Position numbers and translations under genes: made by a program. This document shows positions 23,559 to 31,985 of a DNA stretch of 35,054 nt, in pieces. Positions within the stretch are counted from its first letter, which is position 1. Each line of letters begins with the position of its first letter. Source of the stretch: Verrucomicrobiota bacterium (lineage in GTDB: Bacteria > Verrucomicrobiota > Verrucomicrobiae > Limisphaerales > UBA11358). The stretch covers positions 1 through 35,054 of the forward strand of contig JACZKP010000180.1 in the NCBI GenBank assembly GCA_014860005.1, written 5' to 3'. The notes below the pieces were generated by a model. It saw only the letters and a program-made list of their open reading frames with translations, made no database searches and had not been told where the DNA came from.

Positions 23559-24671
23559 TTAGTTCGTCCGGTAGAAATCCAGAACGGCGTCGGCCACCTC
23601 GTCGAGTTGCGCGGGGGTTAGTTCCGGATAGACCGGCAAGCTCAGAATCCGTCCGGCTTGGCGCTCGGTTTCCGGAAAATCACCGGGCTGATGCCCAAGC
23701 TTTCGCCCCACGGTCATGAGGTGGATCGGTGTCGGGTAATGAATGGCCGTTCCGATGCCACGCGCCTCCAGGTAACGGACCAGCTCGTCCCGTTTGTCCG
23801 CTTGGACGATGAAGGTGTGATAAACGCAAAACTCACCGGGCGCCTCCGCCGGGCACTGAAGCCGCGCGCAGCCCGCCAGCCGCCGCCGGTAATGTTCCGC
23901 GTTGGCCCGCCGCCGCGCCGTCAATTCCTCGAGATGCCGCAGCTTGACGCGCAATATCGCCGCCTGCACAGAGTCCAGCCGGGAAACCAGGCTGAATTCC
24001 AAACAGTCATTGCGGTTGGGCTGGCCGTGGTTGCGCAGCAGTTTCACGCGCTGGCAAATCGCTTCTTCGTTGGTCACCAGCACGCCCCCGTCGCCGCACG
24101 CATTGAGATTCTTCAACGGATGCAGGCTGAAGCAACCGATCCGCCCCCAGCCGCCCACCGGACGTCCCTCCAGCTTTGCCCCTACGGCTTGAGCTGCATC
24201 CTCGATCACTTCCAAACCGTGTTGCTGCGCAACTGCCAGCAACTCCGGCATCGCAGCGGGCTTGCCGGTCAGATGCACGGGAATGATTGCGCGGGTGCGC
24301 GGCGTGATGGCGCGGGCGACGGCGGCAGGATCGAGATTCATGTCGGGCCGCACGTCGGCGAATTTCGGCGTTGCCCCCGCCAGCGCAATGCAACTGGCGC
24401 TGGCCAGGTAGGAATTGGGCGCCGTGATGACTTCGTCGCCCGGTCCAATACCAAGGCACTTCAACGCCAGCACCAACGCGTCAGTACCGGAATTGACCCC
24501 GATGGCGTATTTGACACCGCAGAGCGCGGCAAACTCCTGTTCGAAGCGCCCGGTTTCTTCGCCGAGAATGAATTGCCCCGAGTCAAGGACGCTGCCGACG
24601 GCATTGAGGATTTCCTCGCGCAACGGCTGGTGTTGCCCGGCCAGGTTGACATAAGGAATCCGCGTGCTCAT
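23559..24671 (-). CDS. DegT/DnrJ/EryC1-family PLP aminotransferase, copy 2
   Basis: The protein has 370 residues from the ATG at 24671; a longer frame to 24878 runs back into the E1-beta gene and is rejected. Motifs are GVNSGTDALVLALKCLGIGP, PNSYLASASCIALAGATPKF, HLTGKPAAMPELL (the canonical His kept, unlike the neighbouring copy), VIEDAAQAVGAKLEGRPVGG, and FSLHPLKNLNACGDGGVLVT with Lys187 as the PLP lysine. The C-terminal IHYPTPIHL and QPGDFPETE blocks are shared with copy 1. The start is four bases after the E1-beta stop. It probably aminates a keto-sugar intermediate; having both copies suggests a diamino product or two alternative substrates. Confidence 0.93.
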   Translation of the reverse strand: MSTRIPYVNLAGQHQPLREEILNAVGSVLDSGQFILGEETGRFEQEFAALCGVKYAIGVNSGTDALVLALKCLGIGPGDEVITAPNSYLASASCIALAGATPKFADVRPDMNLDPAAVARAITPRTRAIIPVHLTGKPAAMPELLAVAQQHGLEVIEDAAQAVGAKLEGRPVGGWGRIGCFSLHPLKNLNACGDGGVLVTNEEAICQRVKLLRNHGQPNRNDCLEFSLVSRLDSVQAAILRVKLRHLEELTARRRANAEHYRRRLAGCARLQCPAEAPGEFCVYHTFIVQADKRDELVRYLEARGIGTAIHYPTPIHLMTVGRKLGHQPGDFPETERQAGRILSLPVYPELTPAQLDEVADAVLDFYRTN

Positions 24672-24675
24672 GGAA

Positions 24676-25752
24676 TCAAAACGGTCCGGGAAAATCCAAA
24701 TTGGGCACGTCCACCGGGCAGGGCCGCTTGGGGAAATGCGCGGCGTGTTCCACGCCACGCCCCACCAGTTTGCCGGCGGCCACAAACACGTCGCGATCCG
24801 ACGGATAGAAAACCTCGGCCAGCGCGGCCGAACTCGGCGAGGGACAATCCGGCCAAGTGACGCGCACAGGCGGCGCAATCAGCGGAAGCCCCGCCTCGCA
24901 CACGCGCGCGACCACCTCCCCCGCAAAGCCGCAATGTCGCGAGTTGTCATCCACCACCACCAACCTCTTCGTCTTGCGCACGGAGGCGGCGATCGTTTCG
25001 AAATCCAGCGGGTTTAGGCAACGCACATCCACGACCTCGAATTCGATGCCGGCGTGGGTGGAGGCGAAGTCCGCCGCCCGCATGGCTTCGATCAATGAAT
25101 GGGCGCTGGCCACCACGGTCACATCGCCGCCCGTTCGAGCCACGCGGCATTTTCCCAGTGGCGTGTGATGATACCCGGTCGGCACCGGGCCGCGCATCCC
25201 GTGCAGCCAGCGGTGTTCGAGAAAGATCACGGGATTCTCATCCTCGACGCTGGCGATGAACAGGCCCTTGGCGTCGGCGGGGGTAGCCGGGGCGACGACC
25301 TTGAGGCCGGGAATCTGCGCGAAGCACGAACTCAGACTTTGCGCGTGTTGGGGTCCCTGCCCCCAGCCGCGGCCAATGATCATGCGGATGACAATCGGCA
25401 CCGTCCCGCCGCGGCCATCGAACATGTAAAACCACTTGGCAGCCTGGTTCACAATTTGTTCCAGGCTCAACAACGCAAAATCCACTCGCTGATGCGTCAG
25501 AATCGGGCGCATCCCACCGAGCGCGGCACCAATTACCAAACCAGTCAGCGCGTTCTCGGACAACGGCGCATCCAGCACGCGGTCGGCACCGAACTCCGCC
25601 GCCAGACCGGTGGTGGTGCCGAAAATTCCCTTGGGATCGGGCACTCCCAGACCGATGACGAAGACCCGTGAGTCGCGTTGCAGACAGACGGCGGTGGCAT
25701 CGCGGATGGCTTCCGCGAATGACATGTCCCGAGTTTGTGGCTGCCCGTTCAT
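24676..25752 (-). CDS. TPP enzyme, PDH E1-beta-like subunit
   Basis: The protein has 358 residues. It matches the beta subunit of two-chain 2-oxoacid dehydrogenase E1: FAEAIRDATAVCLQRDSRVF, VLDAPLSENALTGLVIGAAL (the Glu that activates TPP), GGMRPILTHQRVDFALLSLE, QIVNQAAKWFYMFDGR, GQGPQHAQSLSSCFAQIPGL, APATPADAKGLFIASVEDEN and VIFLEHRWLHG. The C-terminal transketolase-like domain has FEVVDVRCLNPLDFETI and CGFAGEVVARVCEAG. It is somewhat longer than usual (about 330) because of a Pro-rich C-terminal tail. Translationally coupled to E1-alpha by ATGA and followed by two aminotransferases. No lipoyl E2 or E3 gene is near, so it probably does not feed a dehydrogenase complex. Confidence 0.92.
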   Translation of the reverse strand: MNGQPQTRDMSFAEAIRDATAVCLQRDSRVFVIGLGVPDPKGIFGTTTGLAAEFGADRVLDAPLSENALTGLVIGAALGGMRPILTHQRVDFALLSLEQIVNQAAKWFYMFDGRGGTVPIVIRMIIGRGWGQGPQHAQSLSSCFAQIPGLKVVAPATPADAKGLFIASVEDENPVIFLEHRWLHGMRGPVPTGYHHTPLGKCRVARTGGDVTVVASAHSLIEAMRAADFASTHAGIEFEVVDVRCLNPLDFETIAASVRKTKRLVVVDDNSRHCGFAGEVVARVCEAGLPLIAPPVRVTWPDCPSPSSAALAEVFYPSDRDVFVAAGKLVGRGVEHAAHFPKRPCPVDVPNLDFPGPF

Positions 25753-26771
25753 GGCGCGAAAACTCCTCGTTGCAGAGTCTCGGGTGCCGGGCGGACGCCA
25801 GCGCGCACGGCTTCGATTACCGCGTCAATGTCCTGCACCTGACGCTCTTCGGCTGCGTTCAGTTCCGCTTCCAGTGCGGGATGGGCAGCGATCAAGCGCG
25901 CACGGGAAATTGTCAGTGGATCGCGTTTGGACCAATGCTCGATCTCCGCCTGATTGCGGTAGTTCAGATGATCGTCCTGCGCGGGGCCGCAATGCTCGTA
26001 GTAGCGCCAGGTGGCGAATTCCACCACGCAGGGCCGGCCCGGGTCGGCGCGCATCGCGGCCAGCGCCTCGCCCGTCACGCGGTACACCTCCTCCACGTCG
26101 TTGCCGTCGCCGGAGAAATTAAGGCTGCCATGACTGCGCACGTAATCGGCGAATCGGAAGTCGGGCGGCCGCCGCGGCGCAAGCGGAGTGTAAACCGAGA
26201 ATCCGTTGTTTTCGCAGATGAACAACATCGGCACGCGCAGCACGCAGGCGAGATTGAGGGTTTCCGTGAAGACGCCCTCTTCCGTGGCCCCTTCGCCAAA
26301 GAAGGCAACCGTCTGCTCGTTACCACCGCGCCGCTGGTCCGCGAAGGCCAGCCCCAGTGCGATGGGCAGCGTGCTGCCGACAATCGGCACCGCCCCCCAG
26401 AATCCCGAATCGCGATCCATCAAATGCATCGAGCCGCCCCGCCCGCCGCAACAGCCATCCGCCCGGCCATACAACTCCGCAATCATCGCGCGGACATTGC
26501 CGCCCTTGGCAAGATAATGGCCATGCGAACGATGCGCGCTCATTACCTTGTCGGCGGGCTGCAAATGCGCACACACTCCCACGGCCACGGCTTCCTGCCC
26601 GATGCTTAAATGCACCGGACAGCGCATCTCCTGTTCCCGATAGCGTTCCGCGATGCGTCGTTCAATGACGCGAATGCGCAGCATCTCCAGGTGCAGGCGT
26701 TTGAGGCCGGGGGGAACATTCGTTCCGTGCGCGAGGGACGGATTGCTGGAAGGCTTCGGTGAGGCGGCCAT
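25749..26771 (-). CDS. TPP enzyme, PDH E1-alpha-like subunit
   Basis: From the ATG at 26771 the protein has 340 residues; GAGG sits nine bases upstream. A GTG at 26786 in a GTGA overlap with the epimerase stop is an alternative. Motifs are MRCPVHLSIGQEAVAVG, SAHRSHGHYLAKGG, CCGGRGGSMHLMDRDSGFWG, and the TPP-binding GEGATEEGVFTETLNLA ending at ENNGFSVYT, i.e. the G-(D/E)-G-x(n)-N-N signature. The phosphorylation-loop region YYEHCGPAQDDHLNYR resembles acetoin/pyruvate E1-alpha enzymes. It decarboxylates a 2-oxoacid and forms an acyl- or hydroxyethyl-TPP intermediate. In this sugar operon the two-carbon unit may go to a keto-sugar rather than to lipoate. Confidence 0.92.
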   Translation of the reverse strand: MAASPKPSSNPSLAHGTNVPPGLKRLHLEMLRIRVIERRIAERYREQEMRCPVHLSIGQEAVAVGVCAHLQPADKVMSAHRSHGHYLAKGGNVRAMIAELYGRADGCCGGRGGSMHLMDRDSGFWGAVPIVGSTLPIALGLAFADQRRGGNEQTVAFFGEGATEEGVFTETLNLACVLRVPMLFICENNGFSVYTPLAPRRPPDFRFADYVRSHGSLNFSGDGNDVEEVYRVTGEALAAMRADPGRPCVVEFATWRYYEHCGPAQDDHLNYRNQAEIEHWSKRDPLTISRARLIAAHPALEAELNAAEERQVQDIDAVIEAVRAGVRPAPETLQRGVFAP

Positions 26772-26782
26772 TTCCTTCAACC

Positions 26783-27802
26783 TCACTTGACCCGGAGTTC
26801 CTGCATCCGCTTGATGTTGGACAGCCGCGTGTTGTGCAGCGGGTCGGAAAGCTTGCCGGCGCGATACGCGGCGGCGATGTCTCGAACGGCATCCTCGATG
26901 GTGAAACGGGTTTCAAATCCCAGCACCCGCCGGACCTTGTCCGAGTTCACGTGGTACGACCGGTTGTCGTTTGACGGCGTGTATTCCAGCTCGATCGTGG
27001 GATCGCCCAGCGTATCGCGCACCAGCATGGCAATGTCCTCCACGGAACGGTTTTGGAAGCCGACGTTGAAGGCTTCGCGGTCAATCTTGGCGCCGGGGGC
27101 TTCGAGGAAGAGATGATAGGCGCGAACCATGTCCTGAATGTGGAGATTGGGCCGGAGCTGTTTGCCGCCGAAGATTCTGATCTTGTGGTTCACCAGCGCG
27201 TGGATGGTGAGGATGTTGACCGTGAGGTCCAGGCGCAATCGCGGCGCATAGCCGCACAAGGTTGAGGGGCGCAGGATGACGCGTTCCATGCCGTTTACCC
27301 GGGGATGGGCCAGCAGGTCGCGTTCGCAATCGAGTTTGAACCGCGAATAATCCGTGAGTGGCAGTGGTTCGGCATCTTCCCGCACGTCGGGGGTTTCCTT
27401 CACGCCGTAGATGGAGGAGGAACTGGCATAGATGAACCGCTTCACACCCTGGTCAATTGCACCCTGTAACAAGCCGGCGAACGCGTCGTAGTTGATGGAC
27501 TTGCCGAGCGCAGGGTCGAGTTCGAAACTGGGGTCGTTGGAGATGCAGGCCAGATGGATCACCGCGTCCACTCCGTCCAGGGCCTGCTTGAGCTTGGCGC
27601 TGTCACGGATGTCCAGTTCGATACGTTCCAGTTGGGGATGCTGATTACAGTCGTCAAAAACGTCGCGACCATACCAGAACACATCCACCACCTTGAGGCG
27701 ATAGCCCTGCTTCAGCAGCGAAGGCACCAAGGCACTGCCCACGTAACCGCCGCCACCAGTGACCAGAATTGTTTTGAATCCGTTGGGATTTTGACTGCTC
27801 AT
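26783..27802 (-). CDS. NAD-dependent epimerase/dehydratase (extended SDR)
   Basis: The protein has 339 residues. The Rossmann start ILVTGGGGYVGSALVPSLLK (residues 12-31) carries the TGGxGYxG motif. VIHLACISNDPSFEL and FIYASSSSIYGVKE follow the UDP-sugar epimerase pattern, and Tyr152-x3-Lys156 (YSRFK) is the catalytic pair. RPSTLCGYAPRLRLDLTVNI and the C-terminal FNVGFQNRSVEDIAMLV suit sugar-nucleotide binding. The initial G-G-G-G-Y and the RPNLHIQDMVRAYHLFLEAP stretch are those of epimerases/reductases of GDP-, CDP- or UDP-sugars. It is followed by E1-alpha with an overlapping or near-overlapping start and preceded at 76 bp by the nucleotidyltransferase-kinase gene. Probably acts on the nucleotide sugar made by that enzyme. 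Confidence 0.92.
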   Translation of the reverse strand: MSSQNPNGFKTILVTGGGGYVGSALVPSLLKQGYRLKVVDVFWYGRDVFDDCNQHPQLERIELDIRDSAKLKQALDGVDAVIHLACISNDPSFELDPALGKSINYDAFAGLLQGAIDQGVKRFIYASSSSIYGVKETPDVREDAEPLPLTDYSRFKLDCERDLLAHPRVNGMERVILRPSTLCGYAPRLRLDLTVNILTIHALVNHKIRIFGGKQLRPNLHIQDMVRAYHLFLEAPGAKIDREAFNVGFQNRSVEDIAMLVRDTLGDPTIELEYTPSNDNRSYHVNSDKVRRVLGFETRFTIEDAVRDIAAAYRAGKLSDPLHNTRLSNIKRMQELRVK

Positions 27803-27878
27803 GAATTTGCCGCTTAAAGCGCCGATACTTTAGAGAACCGCTTGCCGCATACAAGTTTTTTGGCTGGCTGATGGCCGC

Positions 27879-29402
27879 TTACTTCATGAGGGAGGTAATG
27901 TGGCGAAAGAGGCTTGCGGGTTCGATGAAACTTCGGTGGCCCATGATCGTGCAGGCTTCCGCCCCGACAACATTGGCAATGAATCCCAGCACCTCGGGGG
28001 AAACGCCCGAGGCGACGCACGGCGCGGTCAGCCCCAAAACGGCGTCGCCGGCACCCACCCGGTCCACCACGCGGATGGCAAAGGCCGGAACGTGGAACAA
28101 ACCCGCCTTACGATCATGAATAACACAACCGGCGCTGCCGCGCGTGACCACAAAATTCCGGGTCGCAATCTTCTCCGCCAGACCTTTGGCCAGATCGCGG
28201 ATGTCCCCAACGGCCCGGCGTGTGTCGAGGCGGACCTCCGGTTCGCCAATTGAAACATAGTCGGCGCGCGGATACTTGGAAATGGTGTTCAGCCCCCGAT
28301 TGCCCGCGTTCGTCTGGGTGTTCACCGCGAGGAAGCGTGCGCCCTCGCAAACGAGCCGCACCGCCCGGTCGCCCATCAAGCCGTGGCCATAGTCAGCCAC
28401 AATGACGACATCGTACTGAGGTAACAAACTTTCCAGTTCCCGGCAGAACTCCGCCTCCTTTTCGGCCAGGGTGGCGTCATTGCGCATGACATACACCTCG
28501 AACAGCTTGACCGCCTGATACTCCTCGAGGAAGCGGCGCTTGAGGATCGTGGGTGCGCCCGGAAGGCGAATAAAATGGGTTGCGACGTTGCGGTGGAGTT
28601 TCGCGGCAATAAACTCCTCGAAGGAATCCACGGTGCCAACCGCACTGAGCAAGCTGACGTGATCGCAAAAATTGGCGACGTGGTTGGCAATCGCCAGCGC
28701 ACCGCCGATATATTGCTCGGTTCGGTGGTGCAACGCCGCCAGCACTGGTTCCTTGCCGGATTTTCCCATCACAGAGCAAAACTGGTATTCGTCAATGATG
28801 CTTTCCCCGATGATCAGCACCTTCATTTTGCGGATGGCCTGCAAGTGACCGACGATTTCTTCCGGGGTGTGCCGCGCGCGGAACTGTTCCAGAAATGCCT
28901 TCGTCTCCGGCGAGAACACATCAATGAAGCGGTTGATCAAGGTCGAGGCGCTGAAGGTTTCCTCATCCGTCAAAACCAATTCACCGCCGCACGCCTTGAC
29001 CGCCTCAGCCTCCCGATCAATCGCATCGGTGTGATCGCGTTTGCCGGACTCGCGCACCAAGCCTTTAACATAACAATTCGGGCGTAGCCGTTCGATGGTT
29101 TCCACCGCGGTGGGCCATTCGTTGATCGCCACAAAATCCACGCACGCCAGTGAGGCCAACGCTTCGGCGCGCAGCCGTTCGGGGAAGGCGGGCCGGTGCG
29201 GGCCTTTGTTCACGAACCGGTCAGGCGTCAGCGTCACCACCAGCACGTCGCCGTGCTTGCGCGCCGCCTCCAGGTGCTTGATGTGCCCGATGTGCAGCAG
29301 GTCAAAAACGCCGTGACAATGCACGACGCGCTTTCCGTCCGCCCGGAGCGTGGCCAGTGCTTCTGCCAGGTCGTCAATTCGTCGTATCTTGTTGCCTGTC
29401 AT
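27879..29402 (-). CDS. Nucleotidyltransferase-PfkB kinase fusion (HldE-like, domains in reversed order)
   Basis: The protein has 507 residues. The N-terminal domain (1-160) is a cytidylyltransferase-like nucleotidyltransferase: VVHCHGVFDLLHIGHIKHLE with the H-x-G-H motif (His37, His40), VTLTPDRFVNKGPHRPAFPE and the later NCYVKGLVRESGK. A linker rich in Glu/Arg (165-192) leads to a ribokinase/PfkB-like domain: KVLIIGESIIDEYQF, TEQYIGGALAIANHVANFCD, VVIVADYGHGLM and DRVGAGD (447-453), where the last Asp is the catalytic base. In E. coli HldE the kinase comes first and the transferase last; here the order is inverted. It would phosphorylate a sugar (heptose-phosphate-like) and activate it as an NDP-sugar. 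First gene of the operon. Substrate unproven. Confidence 0.9.
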   Translation of the reverse strand: MTGNKIRRIDDLAEALATLRADGKRVVHCHGVFDLLHIGHIKHLEAARKHGDVLVVTLTPDRFVNKGPHRPAFPERLRAEALASLACVDFVAINEWPTAVETIERLRPNCYVKGLVRESGKRDHTDAIDREAEAVKACGGELVLTDEETFSASTLINRFIDVFSPETKAFLEQFRARHTPEEIVGHLQAIRKMKVLIIGESIIDEYQFCSVMGKSGKEPVLAALHHRTEQYIGGALAIANHVANFCDHVSLLSAVGTVDSFEEFIAAKLHRNVATHFIRLPGAPTILKRRFLEEYQAVKLFEVYVMRNDATLAEKEAEFCRELESLLPQYDVVIVADYGHGLMGDRAVRLVCEGARFLAVNTQTNAGNRGLNTISKYPRADYVSIGEPEVRLDTRRAVGDIRDLAKGLAEKIATRNFVVTRGSAGCVIHDRKAGLFHVPAFAIRVVDRVGAGDAVLGLTAPCVASGVSPEVLGFIANVVGAEACTIMGHRSFIEPASLFRHITSLMK

Positions 29403-29592
29403 TTCGATCTCGTTTCCTGTCGGTGGTCAAGACTCCTCCGCTATAAAGTTTCCCTTGCCCTCTAAAGCGGGTTTCCGGTGTCCGCGCCAGTTGCCGTGGG
29501 CAGCCAGCGTATGAAGAATTTCAGTTTTGCTGCAGAATCGCAAACCAATACTAAATCGGGCTTTCGTTGGGGCAATATAGCGGACGAGTGCA

Positions 29593-30792
29593 TCATAGCT
29601 GACTCGCGGCCAGCCGGGCGATTTCCTCGCCAATCGTCAGCGAAGCTGTGGCGGCGGGACTGGGCGCGTTGAGCACGTGCAACGCCTTTCGCGATTGCTG
29701 AAAGCAGAAATCCTGGACCAATGCGCCGTCGGGCGACATTGCCTGGGCGCGAACGCCCGCGCCGCCGGGTTCGAGGTCCTCCAGCCGGATGTCCGGTACC
29801 AGCCGCTGCAAAGATTCGCAGAAGAGCCGCTTGCTGAAGGACCGTTTCAACTCATCCCAACTCATGCGTTTGTGCTGGCCGAGAAAACGCCACAAACCGG
29901 CGAACGTCAGCGCGTCAAAAAGATCCGCCAAGTTGACATCAGACTTGCGATAACCCTCGCGCGCGAAGGCGAGCACCGCGTTCGGGCCGGCCTCGATCCC
30001 GCCGTGAATCAAGCGGGTGAAATGGACGCCCAGAAATGGAAACTGGGGATCCGGCACGGGATAAATGAGATTGCGCACCAGATGCTGCCGTGCGGCCTTG
30101 ATTTTGTAGTACTCGCCGCGAAAGGGAACGATGCGCACCGCGCGCGTTTCTCCTGCCAGTTCACCAACACGGTCGCAGTGCAGCCCGGCGCAGTTGACCA
30201 GGAGGCTTGCTTCATGATCGCCGGCGGTGGATTGCACCTGCCAGCCGTCAGCCCGCGAGTGCAGCCCGGTGACGCGGGCTTGCGTGACCACGCGACCGCC
30301 TTGCTCAGAGATTTTGCGCTGCAACACCTCGCAGACTTTCAGGTAATCCACGATGCCCTCCTGCGGAACGTGCAGGGCGGCGATGCCGCCGAGATGCGGC
30401 TCGATTTCCCGCATCTGCTCGCGGTTCAAAAGGCGCAGGTCCTGCAAACCGTTTTGCTGTCCGCGTTCGTGCAAGGCGTGCAGGCGCGGCAACTCCGTTT
30501 CGTCCACCGCCACGACCAGTTTTCCGCAAATCTCGTGAGGCACTTCGTTTTCGCGGCAAAACGCGATTAACTCCTGAATCCCGTTGACCGCCATCCGTGC
30601 CTTGACCGAGCCGGGCTTGTAGTAAAGGCCGGCGTGCAGTACGCCGCTGTTGTGACCCGATTGATGCCGGCAAACGCCAGCCTCCTTTTCCAAAACGGTG
30701 ATTTGGGCACCGGGCAGTTTCCGACCCAGCTTAAAGGCGGTGGCGAGACCGACGATTCCACCGCCGATGATGATGATGCGCTGAGAACCCAC
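29593..30792 (-). CDS. lhgO: L-2-hydroxyglutarate oxidase
   Basis: The protein has 399 residues, with the FAD-binding GGGIVGLATAFKLGRKLPGA (residues 10-29). SGHNSGVLHAGLYYKPGSVK is diagnostic for LhgO/L2HGDH. Others are VDYLKVCEVLQRKI, RIVPFRGEYYKIK, NLIYPVPDPQFPFLGVHFTR, and a C-terminal HVLNAPSPAATASLTIGEEI. It oxidises L-2-hydroxyglutarate to 2-oxoglutarate and passes electrons to the membrane quinone pool. Start is GTG at 30792; no ATG is suitably placed. It lies 190 bp before the nucleotidyltransferase-kinase gene in the same direction and divergent from the dehydratase gene. Whether it belongs functionally to the glycan locus is unclear; in other genomes lhgO is often found beside surface-polysaccharide genes. 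Confidence 0.93.
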   Translation of the reverse strand: MGSQRIIIIGGGIVGLATAFKLGRKLPGAQITVLEKEAGVCRHQSGHNSGVLHAGLYYKPGSVKARMAVNGIQELIAFCRENEVPHEICGKLVVAVDETELPRLHALHERGQQNGLQDLRLLNREQMREIEPHLGGIAALHVPQEGIVDYLKVCEVLQRKISEQGGRVVTQARVTGLHSRADGWQVQSTAGDHEASLLVNCAGLHCDRVGELAGETRAVRIVPFRGEYYKIKAARQHLVRNLIYPVPDPQFPFLGVHFTRLIHGGIEAGPNAVLAFAREGYRKSDVNLADLFDALTFAGLWRFLGQHKRMSWDELKRSFSKRLFCESLQRLVPDIRLEDLEPGGAGVRAQAMSPDGALVQDFCFQQSRKALHVLNAPSPAATASLTIGEEIARLAASQL

Positions 30793-30931
30793 GATATGCA
30801 GCGGGATGCTGCGGCACGGCGGGCGGGGTGGTCAAGGAGAACGCTGTTCTGCGCGGGAATTCGCGCAGGCAGAATTCGCTGCTCATCAGGAACGGCTTTG
30901 ACAACCTCACCGGCAGCCGGATACTCCGCCC

Positions 30932-31903
30932 ATGCGAGTGCTGATTACCGGGATCACGGGGTTTGTGGGCAGCCACATGGCCGAGTACGCCCTGGCGCAA
31001 GGAGCGGAAGTCTTCGGGGCCTGTCGCTGGCGCAGCAACACCGAGAATATCGAACCGCTGCGTTCCAAGTTGCATCTGGTGGAGGCGGATCTGCGGGATC
31101 AATCGTCGGTGCAGGAAATGTTGGCGGCCACAAAGCCCGACTTCATTTTTCACCTGGCTGGCCAAAGTCAGGTAATGACCTCGTGGCAGGCGCCGGTGGA
31201 AACCTTGCAGACGAACGTCATTGGCCAGGTGCATTTGCTGGAAGCGATCCGCCATCGCGGCGGAGATTTTCCGCGCGTGCTGGTGGTTGGTTCGAGCGAG
31301 GAATATGGACTGGTTCAGGAGCACGAATTGCCGGTCACCGAGGAGCAACTACTCCGGCCGCTCTCGCCATACGCCGTGAGCAAGGTCGCGCAGGACCTGC
31401 TGGCTCACCAGTATTTCCGTAGCTACGGAATTCCCTGTGTCCGCGCGCGGGCGTTCAATCACGACGGTCCGCGCCGGGGTGAGGTATTCGTGACCTCGGC
31501 ATTTGCGCGGCAGGTGGCCGAGATCGAGGCTGGCGCGAGCGAGCCGGTGATTCTGGTGGGCAATCTCAAGGCGCGCCGCGATTACACCGACGTCCGTGAC
31601 ATCGTGCGCGGCTACTGGTTGCTCCTGGAAAAAGGCGCCCCGGGCGAAGTGTATAATCTGTGCTCCGGACATTCCCATGCCATCCAGGAAATCCTGGATT
31701 TCTTCCTGGCGAGTTCCGCCGTGCGCGGAATTGAAGTTCGCGAAGATGCCTCGCGCTTGCGCCCGTCCGACGTGCCGAATTTGGTCGGCAGCGCGGCCAA
31801 AGTTCACGCGGCCACCGGTTGGACGCCTACCATCTCCTTCGAGGAAACTCTAAAGGACGTTCTGGAGTATTGGCGCGAGCGAGTGCGACGCGCCCAGCGG
31901 TGA
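30932..31903 (+). CDS. GDP-mannose 4,6-dehydratase / GDP-6-deoxymannose reductase family SDR
   Basis: The protein has 323 residues. VLITGITGFVGSHMAEYALA is the Rossmann NAD(P) motif (TGxxGxxG). HLAGQSQVMTSWQAPVETLQ, VVGSSEEYGLVQE (SSEEYG, typical of GMD/RMD), and Tyr147-x3-Lys151 (YAVSK) follow. RAFNHDGPRRGEVFVTSAFA and NLKARRDYTDVRDIVRGYWL are the GDP-sugar family signatures, and YNLCSGHSHAIQEIL completes the pattern. It is intermediate between dehydratase (GMD) and reductase (RMD), which differ in one catalytic residue pattern I cannot resolve by eye. Product: GDP-4-keto-6-deoxymannose or GDP-rhamnose-type sugar. It is divergent from lhgO over 139 bp and convergent with the GT4 gene. Confidence 0.9.
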   Translation: MRVLITGITGFVGSHMAEYALAQGAEVFGACRWRSNTENIEPLRSKLHLVEADLRDQSSVQEMLAATKPDFIFHLAGQSQVMTSWQAPVETLQTNVIGQVHLLEAIRHRGGDFPRVLVVGSSEEYGLVQEHELPVTEEQLLRPLSPYAVSKVAQDLLAHQYFRSYGIPCVRARAFNHDGPRRGEVFVTSAFARQVAEIEAGASEPVILVGNLKARRDYTDVRDIVRGYWLLLEKGAPGEVYNLCSGHSHAIQEILDFFLASSAVRGIEVREDASRLRPSDVPNLVGSAAKVHAATGWTPTISFEETLKDVLEYWRERVRRAQR

Positions 31904-31985
31904 AGTTTAACACCCGGCAAGCAATTGGGACTGATTACCGGCGATGTTTTCCCTGACCAGCAATCTGCGCGCGAGCAAAGCTTCG

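Noticed and set aside
23658..24860. Plus-strand frame of 400 codons
   Set aside because: Antisense to the second DegT aminotransferase gene; no motif in the product.
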